From assembly GCF_000208865.1 (NCBI RefSeq), contig NC_018396.1, forward strand, positions 6,584,295-6,648,294: a DNA stretch of 64,000 bases. The letters run 5' to 3'. The notes under the pieces are model-generated. The model saw only the letters and a list, made by a program, of their open reading frames with translations, was not told where the DNA came from and did no database searches. The DNA is from Neospora caninum Liverpool. Lineage: Eukaryota > Apicomplexa > Conoidasida > Eucoccidiorida > Sarcocystidae. Numbering within the stretch: the stretch's first letter is position 1; every line of letters begins with the position of its first letter. This document shows, piece by piece, positions 21,768 through 47,575 of this stretch. The position numbers were made by a program, and so were the translations under genes.

Positions 21768-24700
21768 ATGGGGGGTTCCAGGCCCGTTCAAAAAACGGTG
21801 TGCCGCGAAAGGCACTGCGCCAGGGCGTGGGCGCTGGCGCCGTCAGCACCACATCTCAGTCCACGGCGTTTCGCTAGACGGTTCGTCAACCGGCCTCTTT
21901 GCTGGTTTTTTCTTTCCGCTTCCTGCGTTCTGGTGACCCTTTTTGGCCGCCCTGTCGCGGCCAGCCTGCTCTCAGAGTCGAATTCCCGTGCGACCACCCG
22001 GGTGTACAGACACCCGAGCAGCGGCTTCGAGAGCGTGACTTCGCGTGGCTTCGCTCCACCCTCTGAAGCCGCTCCGTTTATGAATTTTTCCCGCAGGCAG
22101 ACCTCGCCCTGCTCGCAAGTGCTGCCTTCACGTTTGGGGAGGGGATTTTGTTCCTCTGGGAGGGCGGTGCGCCATCCCCCCTCATTGTGGAGTTCTCTAG
22201 TCGACGGCCTGTCGCCTTCCCAAAGGATGGTCGGTCAAGAGCATGACAGTGCCGCCACCCGACGCCAGTTGGCTGAGACATGCTCCAGTTCTCAGTCAAA
22301 GAGGAGGGACAATGGACGACGAGGCCTGCCAGAAACTTCTGATTCGCACCAAGAAGATGGAGGAAACGCGCACGGAATGAACTGGAGAAAGGCGTTCTTT
22401 CAACCCTTCTTGGCTTTCCAGTTCCCTGCGTCCTCTTGGCTCTTTTCGCCTTCTGTGAGATTTTTTCCCCAGTCTCGTTCCTGCTCCCACAAAACGTGGT
22501 ACTCCTTCCTCCTTCCCTCCTGTACGTTCTCTTCCGCTCCTTCCTCTCCCGGGTCGCGCGTCCGGGTTCGGAAAGGACAGGAAGGAAACTCTTGGCACTA
22601 TTCGCCGTTGGAGCTGGCGTCTGCGCTCTCCGACAGGCGCGGCGAGCGAGAACCGTCTCCTCCCCCCTCGTCTGCTGCACGCTCTGCTTCCTCTCCTGAC
22701 GCTGGACCATCCGGCATCTCTTCGTCGGTAAGCCCCCAGTGCCTTGGGCACATGTCTTCGTTCTGCTTTCGCTGTTGAGGCAACGAAACTCATCACATTT
22801 ACGCTCTTTCAGCTTTCCACGCGGTATTAGATAAGGCATGCACAACGCCAAGCTCCACGGAAGAGGCAGGGAAGACCGAAGGGCGCGTCTCCACGTCTCT
22901 CTGACGGTGTCACCTAGGGACCAGAGTGCATGCTGCGCGAACGGAACAGAATGTGAAGCAAAGGCAAAGTGCCTTGCGCCGTTTCTCTGCCCTAGTGAGA
23001 TATATTCAGCACAAGCCTGAGGAGCTCCAGGAAGCCTCGTGCCGAAACGAGAAGGCAGATACATCCCCACCTTCGCTATTCTCGATCGAATGGTCAAGAA
23101 CGCCTGTTGCCTTCTTCTGGTTACTGTTGCGCTGTCCCCGTCTCTACCTGGAGACGGCTTTCTCCGTTTCGCACGTTTGCTGCCTTCCCGCGGTGCCCTC
23201 GTTTTCCGCTTCTCTTCCCGTCCACTCGCCGTTTTGTCCAAAAATCTCCTGGGCTACGGAGCCTGCGGCGCCATCACACAGGAACACTGGCGAGAGAAAG
23301 TTTCCCACATTTTTTGCCTTCCTATTTTAGAAAGAAACAGCAGAGGTTTCAACTCAATGCAGACGACAGGTGACGCACGGTGCTTGGCTTCCTTGTCCAT
23401 CTTTTCGTTTTTCTCGCCTCCCAGGAACCCCGCTCGATCCGAGCAGGCACGGGCTTTCCAGGCGCAGCCTCGCCGCTCCCTGCGGCCTCAACCCCGTTCG
23501 GAGACCGGCGAGACAGGCTCCTTTCTCGCCCTAGCAGTCGACCGGAAGAGCCGCCTTCTCTCCAGCAGCCGTCGCACGCGAAGCACCAACCCACGGACAG
23601 TGTCAAGCCTCGTTTCTCGCCCGATGCAGAGAACCCCCGTCGCCGCAAGTCTTCCACGATCCGTCGTCCTTCTCCATCTTCCCCCTCAGCCTCTTTATCT
23701 GCTCTCGCATCTCCGCGCGCGCCGTCTCTAGCCCCTCCCGCTGCGCGACGCCCCAATGCGAGGAGCGGAAAACTGTCTCCGTCTTCTTTTCCTCTGTCGC
23801 CGCCTCCGTCTCCTTTGCCCTCATCTGCGCCTTCACCTTTTCCTCCTCCCTCTCTTTCTCCTTCGTTCCCTTCTCACTCCCCTGCCTCTCCTTCCGCTGA
23901 AGTGTTTCACGTGGAGCAGAGAAAAAAGCGACTTTCCTCGAGTTCAGGAGACGCGACAAGTGGAAGCATGCAGCGGCAGACTCCGCCGGAGGGGTCGGGA
24001 GAGACAGAGGGACAGGAGCGCAAAGGAAGAACTCCCGCGAAGACGGAGAAGGAAGACAAGGGACACAGGGCTGGAGGGAACGCGGAGAGCAAAGCCGACC
24101 GTCCCACGATGGAGGAATGCGTCGAACTACTCCAATGGCTTGTCTCTGAGAATGTCGAAGTGGACGGTGAGTCGTCCGGGCCGTGTCCCGTTTTTCTCTC
24201 TACCTTGCGGATGCGTTCCAACTGCCCGGGGGAAAAGGGAGGCGGCCAAAGCTCCTTTTGCTTTCTTTCTCTGGAAGTTCTTTTCACGGCGATTCTTGCC
24301 GCTCCCCTTTGAGCGCCCTCGTTCCTGGGACTCAACGGAGGCCTCGCCCGCTTGGCTTCGGGGTGCCTCCTCCCTGTCTCCTCTCCTGCCGCTGGCGTGA
24401 AGGTTCTTTCGCACAGCCGGCGCGGCCCGTACTCTCACATCACTCCCGCGCTGTCTTCAGCTTTCTGTTCCTTTGCACGCTCTCTTGGCCGTCAATCTCC
24501 CTTCTTTTGAGGAAAACGCTGTGTCGCACACCTACGTTGCCCCTGCGTTCACTCCGTATTGACGTGTGTGCGTCGGCTTCTGTGCGTATTCATGGCTATG
24601 CATATGCATTCCATATCTGTGCATAGCCCAAATCTATCTGCCTATCGCTGTCTCTCTCGTTGCTGAGGACGAACGCGCGCGTTCCCGTTGGAGTCTCTTT

Positions 24701-25744
24701 TGAGAGATGCTGTTTCGTGCTGTGTCTGCGTTCAGCTTCGCTTTTGACGGTGGACGCGCATGCGGCGTCGCTTCGCCTTCTGCTCCCCCACGCGGCGACG
24801 CAATTCCTCCCCACGCAGGTTCAGTTGCGGAAGGAGGACTATCACCCGCTTCGCTCCTTTTCGCCTTCCACAACGGACGCGGAATCGGCTCTGGAGCCGC
24901 GAAAGAAAAGCCCGTTCGCCTACGTGCGACACCCGCTGCGTCTAGCTAGCCAAGCGGGCACCAGCGTGGGACCGACCTTGCCGTTCACGTGGACGTACAG
25001 CGCGGATAAGGACAGTTTGTCTCCGGAGCAGATTCAGGTGAAACGTTGGGAACTCCTGCGGCCTGGGGACCATTTGCGGGTTCGCATTGACAGGGTCGTG
25101 ACGCCCGACGGCCGCGAGTTTGTCGCTGCGCCCGCAGAAGACGAGTTGCCGCCGGAGAGCGAGAACGACTCGCAAGAGAGGAGACCAGAGAGCGACTCCG
25201 GCGAGGCCTCGCACGAAGAGGCCGACGGAGCAGGAGTCGCCGCCGCTCGCAAAAGTGGGGACGGGGAGGGCGGCAGGCGCGGAAGCATGGAGACACCGGC
25301 TTCTGCGCCCGCGTCTGGGGGAAAGAAGGGGAAGAAGAAGGGAATTTCCCTGCGCATCGCATTTGGATGGCCGCCGCCGAATGCAAAGGAAGAACTTGAG
25401 AACTGGAAGAAGGTCAAGGCGGAAGCTGAGAGACGGCTCGGAAGCAAGGACAAAGAAAACCTCACTGGGGAAAGACTCAAGGACGGCCTTGAGAAACTGT
25501 GAGCAGATTGAACTAGACGATTCGAGAAAAGTTTCATACGCACTGGTCTCAGGCGCACCGAGAACTTTTCTGTCCACACCACCTGTCCCCTCTCTTCAGT
25601 ACCACGTCTCTGTGTTTTTCCACACTGCCACAGTGCACGTTGCGCCAAGGTAGCAATCTACGTATCGATCTATATTCCCACATCTCGACATTCTTTTTTC
25701 TTCTATGTTAGTAGTGGGGTATCTGACTGTAGAGTGACGCATAG

Positions 25745-25782
<38 letters not shown>

Positions 25783-25802
25783 GTGTATGTATTTATGTAT
25801 GC

Positions 25803-25844
<42 letters not shown>

Positions 25845-28800
25845 GCCTGGCACGTGACGGCCATCATGCTTTAGTGAGATGGGGGGACGGCCTGTTTGAG
25901 AGGGCATCTGTTTTGAAAACTGAAATTTCTTAGGTTGTTTGGAAGAAGAGTCCACAGTTCACTGATGTGTCTGTTCTGTCGGCGGTGACAGTTCCAGAAG
26001 AAGGAAACTTTTTGGATCCTTCGCCACTCCTCTTTTTCTGGAAGACACAGGAATCACGGAGCATGTCTTTTTTCTCCCTCTGTTTTTCATCTGGTGTGCT
26101 TGTCCAGAATCTCTCAGGATATCGGGTGGGCGCTCCCGCGGCTCTCGCCTTTGGAGGTGACCTCGTACCTGCCGGCGCACCTGACTTCTCCTGGCCTTCA
26201 CCCGCACCCGTCTGAGTTGCTAAATTCGAACAGAAATCGTGGGCCTTCGTCCCTTTTGCAGGAAAAGAAAACGGTTCTCCAGGAAATCCGAAAAGCTCAA
26301 AAAGGAGAGGGATCCGACGAAACAAGTCCCTCGCGAGAAGACGCACCCGACGTCGGAGTCGCATACACAGATTCAGCTGGAGGGTCTGTGGAACCGAGTG
26401 TGCGTACACCCCAAACAGATCGAGGCGTCAAAAGCTCCGGTGTACATAAGCCTGAGAAAGAGTGGATTCCGCCCTTGCGCCCACCTTCTCGTCAGCCCCA
26501 TCGATCCCGCATCATTGGAGTTTTTAACAATTTCCTGCTTGTCGAGGTTGACGTCAAGAAGCGGAAGCGTGAGAAACGGGAAGTCGCTGAGCGTTTGGAG
26601 GCCGAGGCGAGCAGGAGAGCCGAAGGACAGATTGAAGAGCGGCAGGAGCCCAGCAAGCAGGCTGAGACCCGAGACGTATCTGGAACAGAGGCGAAGGGAG
26701 AGGATGGAATGGAAGCGGGGAAAGACACACTCGCCGCGCTCCTCCCCATCGAAGAATTCGGGCACATCCTTGAGTGGGTTCGCCACCGTGAGAAGGTGTA
26801 CACACACCGCAATACCTTCACCTACGGCCTCACAATGCGAGGCAACAAACCGTGGCAGGGCTTTCGGTTTGCGGAAGATGAAAAGACCGGACGCGACGAC
26901 GAAATCGAGAGTAAGCCTCGTGTGTGTTGGATCTGCGACCTCTCAACTTTTCTTCGAGTTTGTCTGCCGTCGGAGGGCCCATTTCACGACGTATTTGGAT
27001 GCTTTGATGTGCCTCGTGGCCTGCGTCCTTCGCGTCCCTGAGCACGCGTCACATGCCGCCGACTCTATACTCATATAGTCAAATATATGTATATATTTTA
27101 TGTACTTCTTATGTGCGTCTACACTCCGTTTTTGTGAGGAAAGCGCTGAGCATTCAGAACTTCAGCAGCTATGCACCGTGTCTGTTTGTCACTTTTTTTC
27201 TTTCCTCCTCTTCAGGCAAGGCACCGCCGTCGTCGATCGATCTTTACTTTTCTTGTGTCCAGAAGTTTCCCCTGGATCTGGATTTCCCCGCGACGAATTC
27301 GCTCTCGGCCTTCCTGCCTCCGGTCCGCGGCCCGCCCCGCTCCCCGGCTGCTGGCGCCCTCGCGAAAATCGGCACACAAGCGGTGCTCGAAACCGCCAAC
27401 TACCTCTTCGGGTCTCGCGCGTCTTCTTCTTCTTCGGTGCCTTTCCTGCCTTTGCCGAGGGTCCCCGCGCGTCCTCCGTGGGTGGTGGTGATGTCGGCGC
27501 ATCCGCCGATTCCAACCGAAGTCGCGTACATGCTGTTTTTTCACCAGCCGCCGAACCATCTCCAGGCTGAGGTCGAGAAGTTCCACAAATTCATGGAGGA
27601 GCGCGAGCGCGAGCACCTCGCAGATACGCTCTCCCTGTATAAGCCGTACGGGGAAGACGGGAGGATCGCCCTGGAGAGGTGGAACAGAGCCCACAGACAA
27701 ACCCTGCGCCAGCGACAGACTGCGGGATTTCCGTGGTGGGACGAGCGAGGCGAGGCGGCTCGCGAGGGCGAGTTGCAAAACGTCCTCGGCTACTACCAGT
27801 ACAAGATGCTGCTCCTTGCTCGCGAACAAGCCAAGGAAGAGGCGGCGCTCGAACGCATGCACAACATCGTTTTCATAGATCGGCACGGCGACGCACTCGA
27901 GGACATCACACGTAAGGATAAAGCAAACGCGGGGAGGGAGCAGGCAGGGGCACGGCGGACAAGACCAGAAAGGCGAGAGGAACGAAGTGCGGAAACCCGA
28001 CTCGCGGAGTCGTGCAGATGCTATATATCTCTTATATATATAGGTATACATGCATGCGTGCGGTGTGCTGTGTATATGTGGAGGGGCTACGCAGCGAAGG
28101 CAGCACGTGTCACCGCCGTTCGTTCCCTTTTTGGTTCCTTCGCTTGTCAGACTGGGTGTTGGACGAGAGGAAGAAGCGCCTAACTCCAAAGTTCGTTGCG
28201 CAGTTTGTGGAAGACATCGAAGACCGCTCCGCCGTTCTGCGGCGTCTCGATCTCACAGAGGTACAGGTCGACGCCCGAGCTGTGTGCAGAGAGCCATCGA
28301 AGTAGACAAAGGCCGAAAAGAGTGCATGCAAACGAGGGAGGCAGAGCGGCGGAAAAACCTGGCGAGAGAGGACTGGAACGCGAACAGAGAGAGCGTCTGT
28401 GGCACACTTTGGCAAAAGGAGAGTCTTGAATGAAAACTAGGAGACGCGACACACGCACAAAGCGCGGTCCCGATCGCACCGTTTGCTGTTCTTTCCGCAG
28501 CCTGTTTGTGCCTCGGCAAAGCTTCTGAAAAGTTGTTTTGGGCGTGCAGCTGTGTCCGTCCCTCTCCCACGAGCGTGCTGTCTGTGGAACCTTTTTCTGT
28601 GCAGCCCCTGAGAGCTCTGATTCGCGAGCGCGAGCGCCTGCGCCGCACAGACGTCTCGGCGTTGCCTCGTTTGCAAGAGAGGAAGGAACTTCTGACTCGC
28701 CAGCATCGCCCCACGCCCCGCAGTACGATTGAGAATGCGGTGGACATACACCCGGAGGCGCGGCAGCGGCTGCTACGCCTCCTCGACGCGCGAATTCCCT

Positions 28801-30040
28801 TCATGGATCCGATTGCCTGGATGCGTCAGATCCACGAGGAGAAGCGGAGAAGCCGCACAGGCGACCCTGCCTCGCCGCCGCTCTGGGAAATGTTCATGCT
28901 GCATGCACGCGTGAACTTGCAAAAGGCGGCGCCGCCAGACGACATCCCCAGCTACGACGCGTGGCAGAAAACGGAGGGCGCAGGCAGAAGAAAATTCAAA
29001 AAGCAAAACGCAGAAGGACCAATGAAACACGTGAGTCGAGACGAAGAGAGAGCACAGAAGAAAGGAAAGAAACAGAAGGCGAAGCGAACTGAGAAACGAT
29101 TGACGTAAAGACATCTTTTTCTCGTGGCCGTCGCCGGCATATATGTGTGTATATGTATGTATGTATGCATGCATGTATGTATGTATATCCTGAGATTTTT
29201 GCTCCCCGTCACTGCTGTCCCGGTGTGTGTCATTGCTCCATGTCGTTCTCATCTGCGGGTGTAAATCTGCCCGTCATCAGAAGGTATCTGTCTCTGTGCA
29301 TGCGTGTCGGAAATGGCGGTGTGCTTGTCTCTGTCTGTGAGCCGCTGGAGTTTCGCCTCTTCTTCCAAGTTGCTCTTGCAGGCCTGTGAGGACTGTTGCG
29401 CCTTGGCGGCGTCTCTGCCTCTCTGTCTCCTCTCGTTCTCTCCACGATTTCCCTCTGTGCCACTGTTATCTGTCGCCTTTCCTTCTTTCTGTCGCTCTCT
29501 CCTCGATCTTTCCTCCTCCTCTCCATCTTTCCCTTGTCTCTACAATCGATCCACTCGAACTCTCTGTGTCTGCACGAGGTAGACACCGTCGCGCGCCGCT
29601 CCACTCGTGCGACTGTCTCGCACCGTCCGCCCAGCAAACCCCCTCACATGCAGAGACATGCATGCGTGCGTACGGCTGTCTGTGGCTCTGAGCATAGACA
29701 CGGATGTGCATGCAAAACTGTGTGGGGCGTTCTTCAGGTGGTGGACCCTCTGGAAGCGATGATTGACCAGTTGCCCGAGGGGGCGTCGGATTTCCTGCAC
29801 GACTCCACAGACGAGACGGTCAGCACTCAGACCCTGAGGAACCTGCAGCGCGATCTCGCCTCTTCGCTCTTGCCTCGCGGCAGCAGGCGTGAAGGTATGC
29901 TGGACGACTACGTAAGCATCAAAGATCTCCATCCTGAACTCCCCGAGCTCACCGAGCTGGCCGGCGGCAAGGCGGCGAACCAGCGCTGCGAAGTCTTCCT
30001 CCCGCTCACAGACAGCCTCGACGAGGCAGGCACACAATGA
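21768..30040 (+). CDS. large unknown protein with a bipartite (apicoplast-type) leader
   Basis: Eight exons: 21768-22727, 23425-24166, 24736-25498, 26108-26910, 27216-27911, 28151-28260, 28605-29030 and 29738-30040. Every junction has GT/AG and matching phase; the sum is 4803 nt, 1600 aa. A recessed hydrophobic core (about residues 43-60, [17 protein letters not shown]) is followed by Ser/Arg-rich, acid-poor sequence, the form of an apicoplast signal plus transit peptide. Residues about 320-550 are low-complexity. Two short beta-rich stretches, [20 protein letters not shown] (about 675) and [20 protein letters not shown] (about 955), loosely recall S1/OB-fold RNA-binding strands. The C-terminal 500 residues are helical and charged, with no motif I recognise. 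A plastid RNA or ribosome-associated role is only a guess. The ATG at 21768 has good context (GCCATGG) and leads into the leader; ATG 21702 in the same frame is an alternative. It converges with the PI3-kinase gene. Confidence 0.75.
25748..25842. repeat. two (TA)n microsatellites
   Basis: Uninterrupted TA runs at 25748-25780 and about 25806-25842, separated by TGTATGTATTTATGTATGCAGG-like sequence. They lie in intron 3 of the 1600-aa gene, 250-345 bp after the donor. Confidence 0.95.
29131..29190. repeat. GTAT/GCAT-rich simple repeat in intron 7
   Basis: A run of TATGTATG and GCATGCATG units lies in the intron between exons 7 and 8 of the 1600-aa gene. It includes overlapping GCATGC sites. 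Confidence 0.8.
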
Positions 30041-31570
30041 AAAAAGAAAGGAAAGGAGAAAGAACAAGAAGAAGGAACAAGGAGAACATGAAGGTAGAAC
30101 AGGAAGGAAGAAGAGACGAAAAAGGAGAGGGACGGAGAAAGAGCGAACGTTTTGAAAGACCCAAGGGAGTAAAATCGTGCAAACAAGCCAGGGGGAGACG
30201 GTGATAGCAGGACCATTGGGGTGGAGACAGCGAAAGCGAGGAGGAATTCGCGTTGAGTGGCTGCGGCGGAGAGACGTTCCGGAACGAGAATCGACCGTCA
30301 GAGTTTTCGCTGGCTGCGCCTTTTGGAGTTTTACGTGGAAATCTGTTTTTTCGCGATCTGTTTCAGCTTTTAACCCTTGCCTTCCCTTCAATGTTTTTGC
30401 CTTTTGACTGTCTTTCTTTCCGTGCCCTCTTCGGCAATCTTTTCGTTTCGCCGTCCCCTCGTCGCTGGGTCGCCGACCACGTCTACACCCTCTTTCCGTG
30501 GTTTCTTTGCGCATTTCGTTCCTTTCTTTCTCTCTCCTCCTGCGTTCCCTGCGCACTTCCTCCACTTTCTTTCCCCCTTCTCTCTCCTTCGTGGTGTCTC
30601 ATTCCTCTTTCGCCTGTCTCCTTCCTGTTCCCTGTCTCCTTCCTCCTGCTCCCTGTCTCCACTGTCTCTGGTGGTTTGTCAACGCGTGCACAATTCTGTC
30701 TGCGTCAGCGCTACGGGACGCTCGCAGTGTCGCTGGCCTGGCCCCTGAAGAAAGGCGCGACTGCTCTATGAACTGCCGCCGTTTCGTTGTCAATTGAATG
30801 AGCGGTCGCGCGCCCCGACCCTCGTGAGGCTTCGTTTTCTTCCTTCCTCAAACGCTTAAAAGCAGCTATCCATCGGAACCTGTCGTGCTTGGCTTTGAGA
30901 AGGCACCCCTGTTTGTTTTTGCTCGCGTTTGCGCTCGCTGAAAAAGGCCCAGACAACGACGCAGACTGAGATTTGCGGCGAGAGGCGACTCACTGCTACG
31001 CCTGGCAAACAGCTACGCGGCACGCACCCGCGAAAAAAGCGTTGTCGGCCCGGTCGCGCGCTCTGCACTCTCAAACTCTGGAAAGCCGCCATCCGTTTCC
31101 TCTTTTCTCTGCGATTGTCAGACTCCCGAGTTAGTCGATGCGTTTAGTCGATGCTTTTTGTCGAGCATCAGGAGCGAACACACACTCACACAGAGCAGCG
31201 AACCCCCTGAAGCGCGTTTTCGGCCTCGCTGGGGAGAGAGGCGCTTTGGCGCCACTATCCAACAGGCACGGGACAGTGTCCCTGAAAAAGACGCACTCCA
31301 GCGAGTTAAGAATCGAGCGAAAAGTGGACAACATTTGCGGATACAGTCCCCCATGAAGGAGACAGAGAGAACGTGCGGAGCACCTTTCCGGCTGCATGCA
31401 TTCTCGTGTTTTCCTGACAACATGACCCACTTCAAAAAGGCTGGAATCACGCTTTTCCTGCCACGCACTCGCTCCTATCCATATATGTATTGGCGTACAT
31501 AACTACTCATTCACACATATACTCACACCCATAAACGTACTTGCCTGTGCAAGTATCTGCATAGACATTG

Positions 31571-31609
<39 letters not shown>

Positions 31610-31720
31610 GTACGCATAGTGATATATATGGATACACGATACGCGCATATAAATAGATACACGTGTGTGTATCTGTGAGAACAGAGAGTGCGTTTTCTCT
31701 TCGGCGTCGCCATGCTTGCA
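30041..31720. other. convergent intergenic region (two 3' ends)
   Basis: This 1.68-kb gap lies between the stop of the 1600-aa gene and the stop of the PI3-kinase gene and should hold both 3' UTRs. The left part (30400-30700) is pyrimidine-rich and gives long but uninformative Ser/Leu/Phe-rich frames. A (TA)n tract lies at 31576-31603. No gene is supported. Confidence 0.5.
31576..31603. repeat. (TA)n microsatellite
   Basis: About 28 bases of TA, roughly 120 bp beyond the PI3-kinase stop codon, in its 3' flank or UTR. Confidence 0.95.
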
Positions 31721-44584
<12,864 letters not shown>

Positions 44585-46387
44585 CGTGGCGAAGGCTAGA
44601 GAGACGGCAGAGCGGAACACGAACGGGACAGTTCTGGCCCGCGGAGAAAAGGGGGGAAGGCTTCGAGGCACGCACGAGAAGAAGGCGGGACAACGCAGAC
44701 CAGGAGACTAGAGAAAGCGTAGGCGCGAGAAGAACGCGAGGAAAGCCGCGGAGAAAGGCGCACGCCTCGCCCGCGGTCATTTCCCCCGCCGCGAAGAACG
44801 GAAGGGAGGGAAAAAGGAAGACGGGTGCATCGTCACAACACTGCAGGCCTCCAGGAGGTGCCGAGCAGCTGCGGGGAAGAGCAGCGCGAGGAGGGGAAAT
44901 GCATTTTTCAAGAGAATCCGCGGAACTGCTCAGAAGGGAAGAGACACCAGAAGGCCCTCCAGTGCCCCTGCGTCTCCGCACGCAGCTGGAGCGGCGCGTT
45001 TCGCCCGCGACGAGAAACGGATTTCTCTGGAACTCTTGCCGAGACCAGGCGAGACGCGGAACAGAAACCAAAGGGAAGAGGCGGAGAGAAGCCTAGAGAG
45101 AACGCGAGAGACACAGCCGTAGCTAGAAGAGTCGGCGCAGGCGGGAGGGCAGTCGAAGAAGAGGAGAGAAAGGGAAAGAGAACGAACCTGTCTTGGCCGA
45201 GACACAGACAAATTCCAAGCAAGGCGAAGATTGCTGCCGAGCATGAGAAACCCGCCGAAAGACCGACCGCTTCGGGTGTATGTACACTGCGCGTTTTTGG
45301 AGGGCTGGTCGGCTGGTCGGCGCGCGGGCGACACAAGACAAAAACAGAGACTGGCGGGATTTGTGGATTGCTCCGCGTTTCCGCCCGCCAGCTTCCTCTC
45401 GGCGTTTCGTCTGGGCGCTGCCGTGGCATTTGTTTCACTCCATGGCTTTTCGATTTCCGGTTTTCTGCATTTTCTCCCGCGATGCGCCGCACACGAGTCT
45501 CGCTGCTTGGTCGAAATTCGCCAGCGGAGAAAACGCTGTTTTCGCGACAGCGAACACAAACTGCATGCACACTGTTCCGGCGGGAGAGTTGTGTCTCCGC
45601 TTTGCTTTAAACGAGAAAGGGGAAAACGTGAACCTTTCGGAGGCGAGAGAGCGGGGCGCAAAGGAGTCCACGGAGTGTGCTGCGACACCTGTCAGTCGCC
45701 ATTTCCTTCTCTTTGTGCTCTGGTGTTTTCTCCTGGATTGATTGCTCTCTGGGAGTCTCTGGGCGCCGGGCCCCGTGTCGTCTCGCTCGCCACGCAGAGG
45801 AGCGATTTTGATATGAGAAAGAGAAAGGGCGAAACCGCGGAACGAAACGTCTCTTCCTGCGTTTCAGAGGCTTCTCCACGGTTGCTGAAACTCTGTTTGC
45901 TTCTCTTTTCCAACCCTTTCTCGCTTTTAAACTGGGCGAGGTAGATACACCAGAGCACGCCATCCCAGACCCCCCTTTGGCTGAACAAAGGGTTTTCGGA
46001 AACCCTGATAAAGTGGAAGCCGTGGGTTTTGCCTTTCTTCCATCGTACGTGGGTTGAGGTTCAAGAGAGAAAAAATGTGGGAAATTCGCATGGCTGTATA
46101 GACACCCGACGAACAACGGCACCTGACTTTTCGGGCGAGCCCGAGGACGCGTTTCATTTTCCCCTTTGATCATCTCCATAAACTTGTCTTTTCTCTCCTC
46201 CCTTCCTTGGTAGGATCTTTTTTGTCCTTGTTCTTCTCTCTCTTTATTCGCGTTCGGATTCTCGTTCTGCCTGCATGCTTATCCTTCGTCTTCTCCGGGG
46301 GGGACGTGAGGGCTTTACACGTGTTTCGCCCGTCTTCCCCTCTCGTCTGTTTTTCTTTTACCTCTCCGTCCCTCTTCGTTGCTGACC
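44585..46387. other. divergent promoter region, PI3-kinase and P-loop ATPase genes
   Basis: This 1.8-kb gap separates two divergent ATGs (44584 minus, 46388 plus) and should hold both promoters and leaders. Open frames on both strands are Arg/Ser-rich shadows with no domain. The right end (46180-46380) is pyrimidine-rich, as expected of the leader of the plus-strand gene. Confidence 0.55.
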
Positions 46388-47186
46388 ATGCATGCAACGC
46401 CTGTAAGAGCGCGACCCGCCGCCCTGTCGCGGTGGAGGTCTGCGACGCTCTCTTCCTTCTCTTTCTCTTTTGCGGCTCCTTCGGGGCCTGGCTCTTCCTC
46501 CCTGAGCGTTTCTCCTTCTTCCGTTCCCTACCCTCTGTCTTCGTCTTCATCGCGGCCTCCGTCGTCTCCTTTTTGTTCTCCCTTTTCTTCTCTCTGCAAG
46601 TCACGCGTTCGCCACCTGGGCCTTCGATTCCCTGTCTCTCGACGCGCATCTCTTCTTCCTTCGTCGTTTTCCTCCGCTTCTTCGGCCGTCCCCCCAGTAT
46701 CTTCCCTGTCTTCTGTTCCCTCGTTGTCTTCGGCACCTTCCTCCGCGGGGGTCGTGCTGTCTCCCAGTTCTTTGCCTGGCCCTCTGAAACCTACCCAAGC
46801 GTTTCTGTCTCGTCTGTCCCCGTTCTCGGCCGTGGCGCGACCCCACGCCCGCGGAACAGGCCGGGACCACTCGAGACGCACGGAGTCTCGCGACGATCCA
46901 CGAGAAGCAGAAAGTGACACGCGCTCCTGGGAAAATCCGCAAGACGCCCAATGGACCCACCTCGCCCGCCCCGAAATCGAGGCGGCTCTCGACAGTCTCC
47001 TTGTTGACCCCGCCAAACAACGAGACACAGGTACACGTTTTTTCGTATCTCTCCCTCACGAACTCAACTCCTCTTCACTCTTCCTTTCCTTTGCTTCCCG
47101 TACGTTCGGTGCCTCCAACCTCCATAACGATCAAACTCTTATCCCCCTCCGAGTCTCCGCAGCTTCTCAACTCTCTCGGTGCGCCT

Positions 47187-47230
<44 letters not shown>

Positions 47231-47534
47231 CCTGGGTTTTCCTTGGACCCTCCTGGCAAGGCGAAAAGAGCGAGTTTCCCCCAGAAGTTTCGTTTTTTAA
47301 ATGGAGTCTCTCCGATTTCTGTCTCAGGTGTCGCCTGGGTCGTAGGGCCTGTCGGAGTTGGAAAGAGCTACATGGCGCAGTTCGCGGTCCAGAAAGTGAA
47401 GAACCAGCCTTCCCAGGCTCTCGACTCTTTTGTAAGTCGCCGAGTCACGTTCTTGCCGACACTTTCCAGGCAACGAAACGCAAACTCAAATGCAGAAACA
47501 TACGCTCGCCAACCTATGCGCGCCTCAACGTTTT

Positions 47535-47575
<41 letters not shown>

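Noticed and set aside
22078..23241. Minus-strand open frame of 387 codons, Arg/Lys/Ser-rich
   Set aside because: It overlaps exon 1 and intron 1 of the 1600-aa gene on the other strand and shows only composition, no motif.
24819..24830. Acceptor CCCCACGCAG|GTTCAG for exon 3 of the 1600-aa gene
   Set aside because: Its phase (0) does not match the donor at 24166 (phase 1). The acceptor at 24735/24736 matches, and the extra residues [20 protein letters not shown] look coding.
45231..45944. Plus-strand open frame of 237 codons upstream of the ATPase gene
   Set aside because: No domain, overlapping frames on both strands, and it lies where the leader of the ATPase gene is expected.
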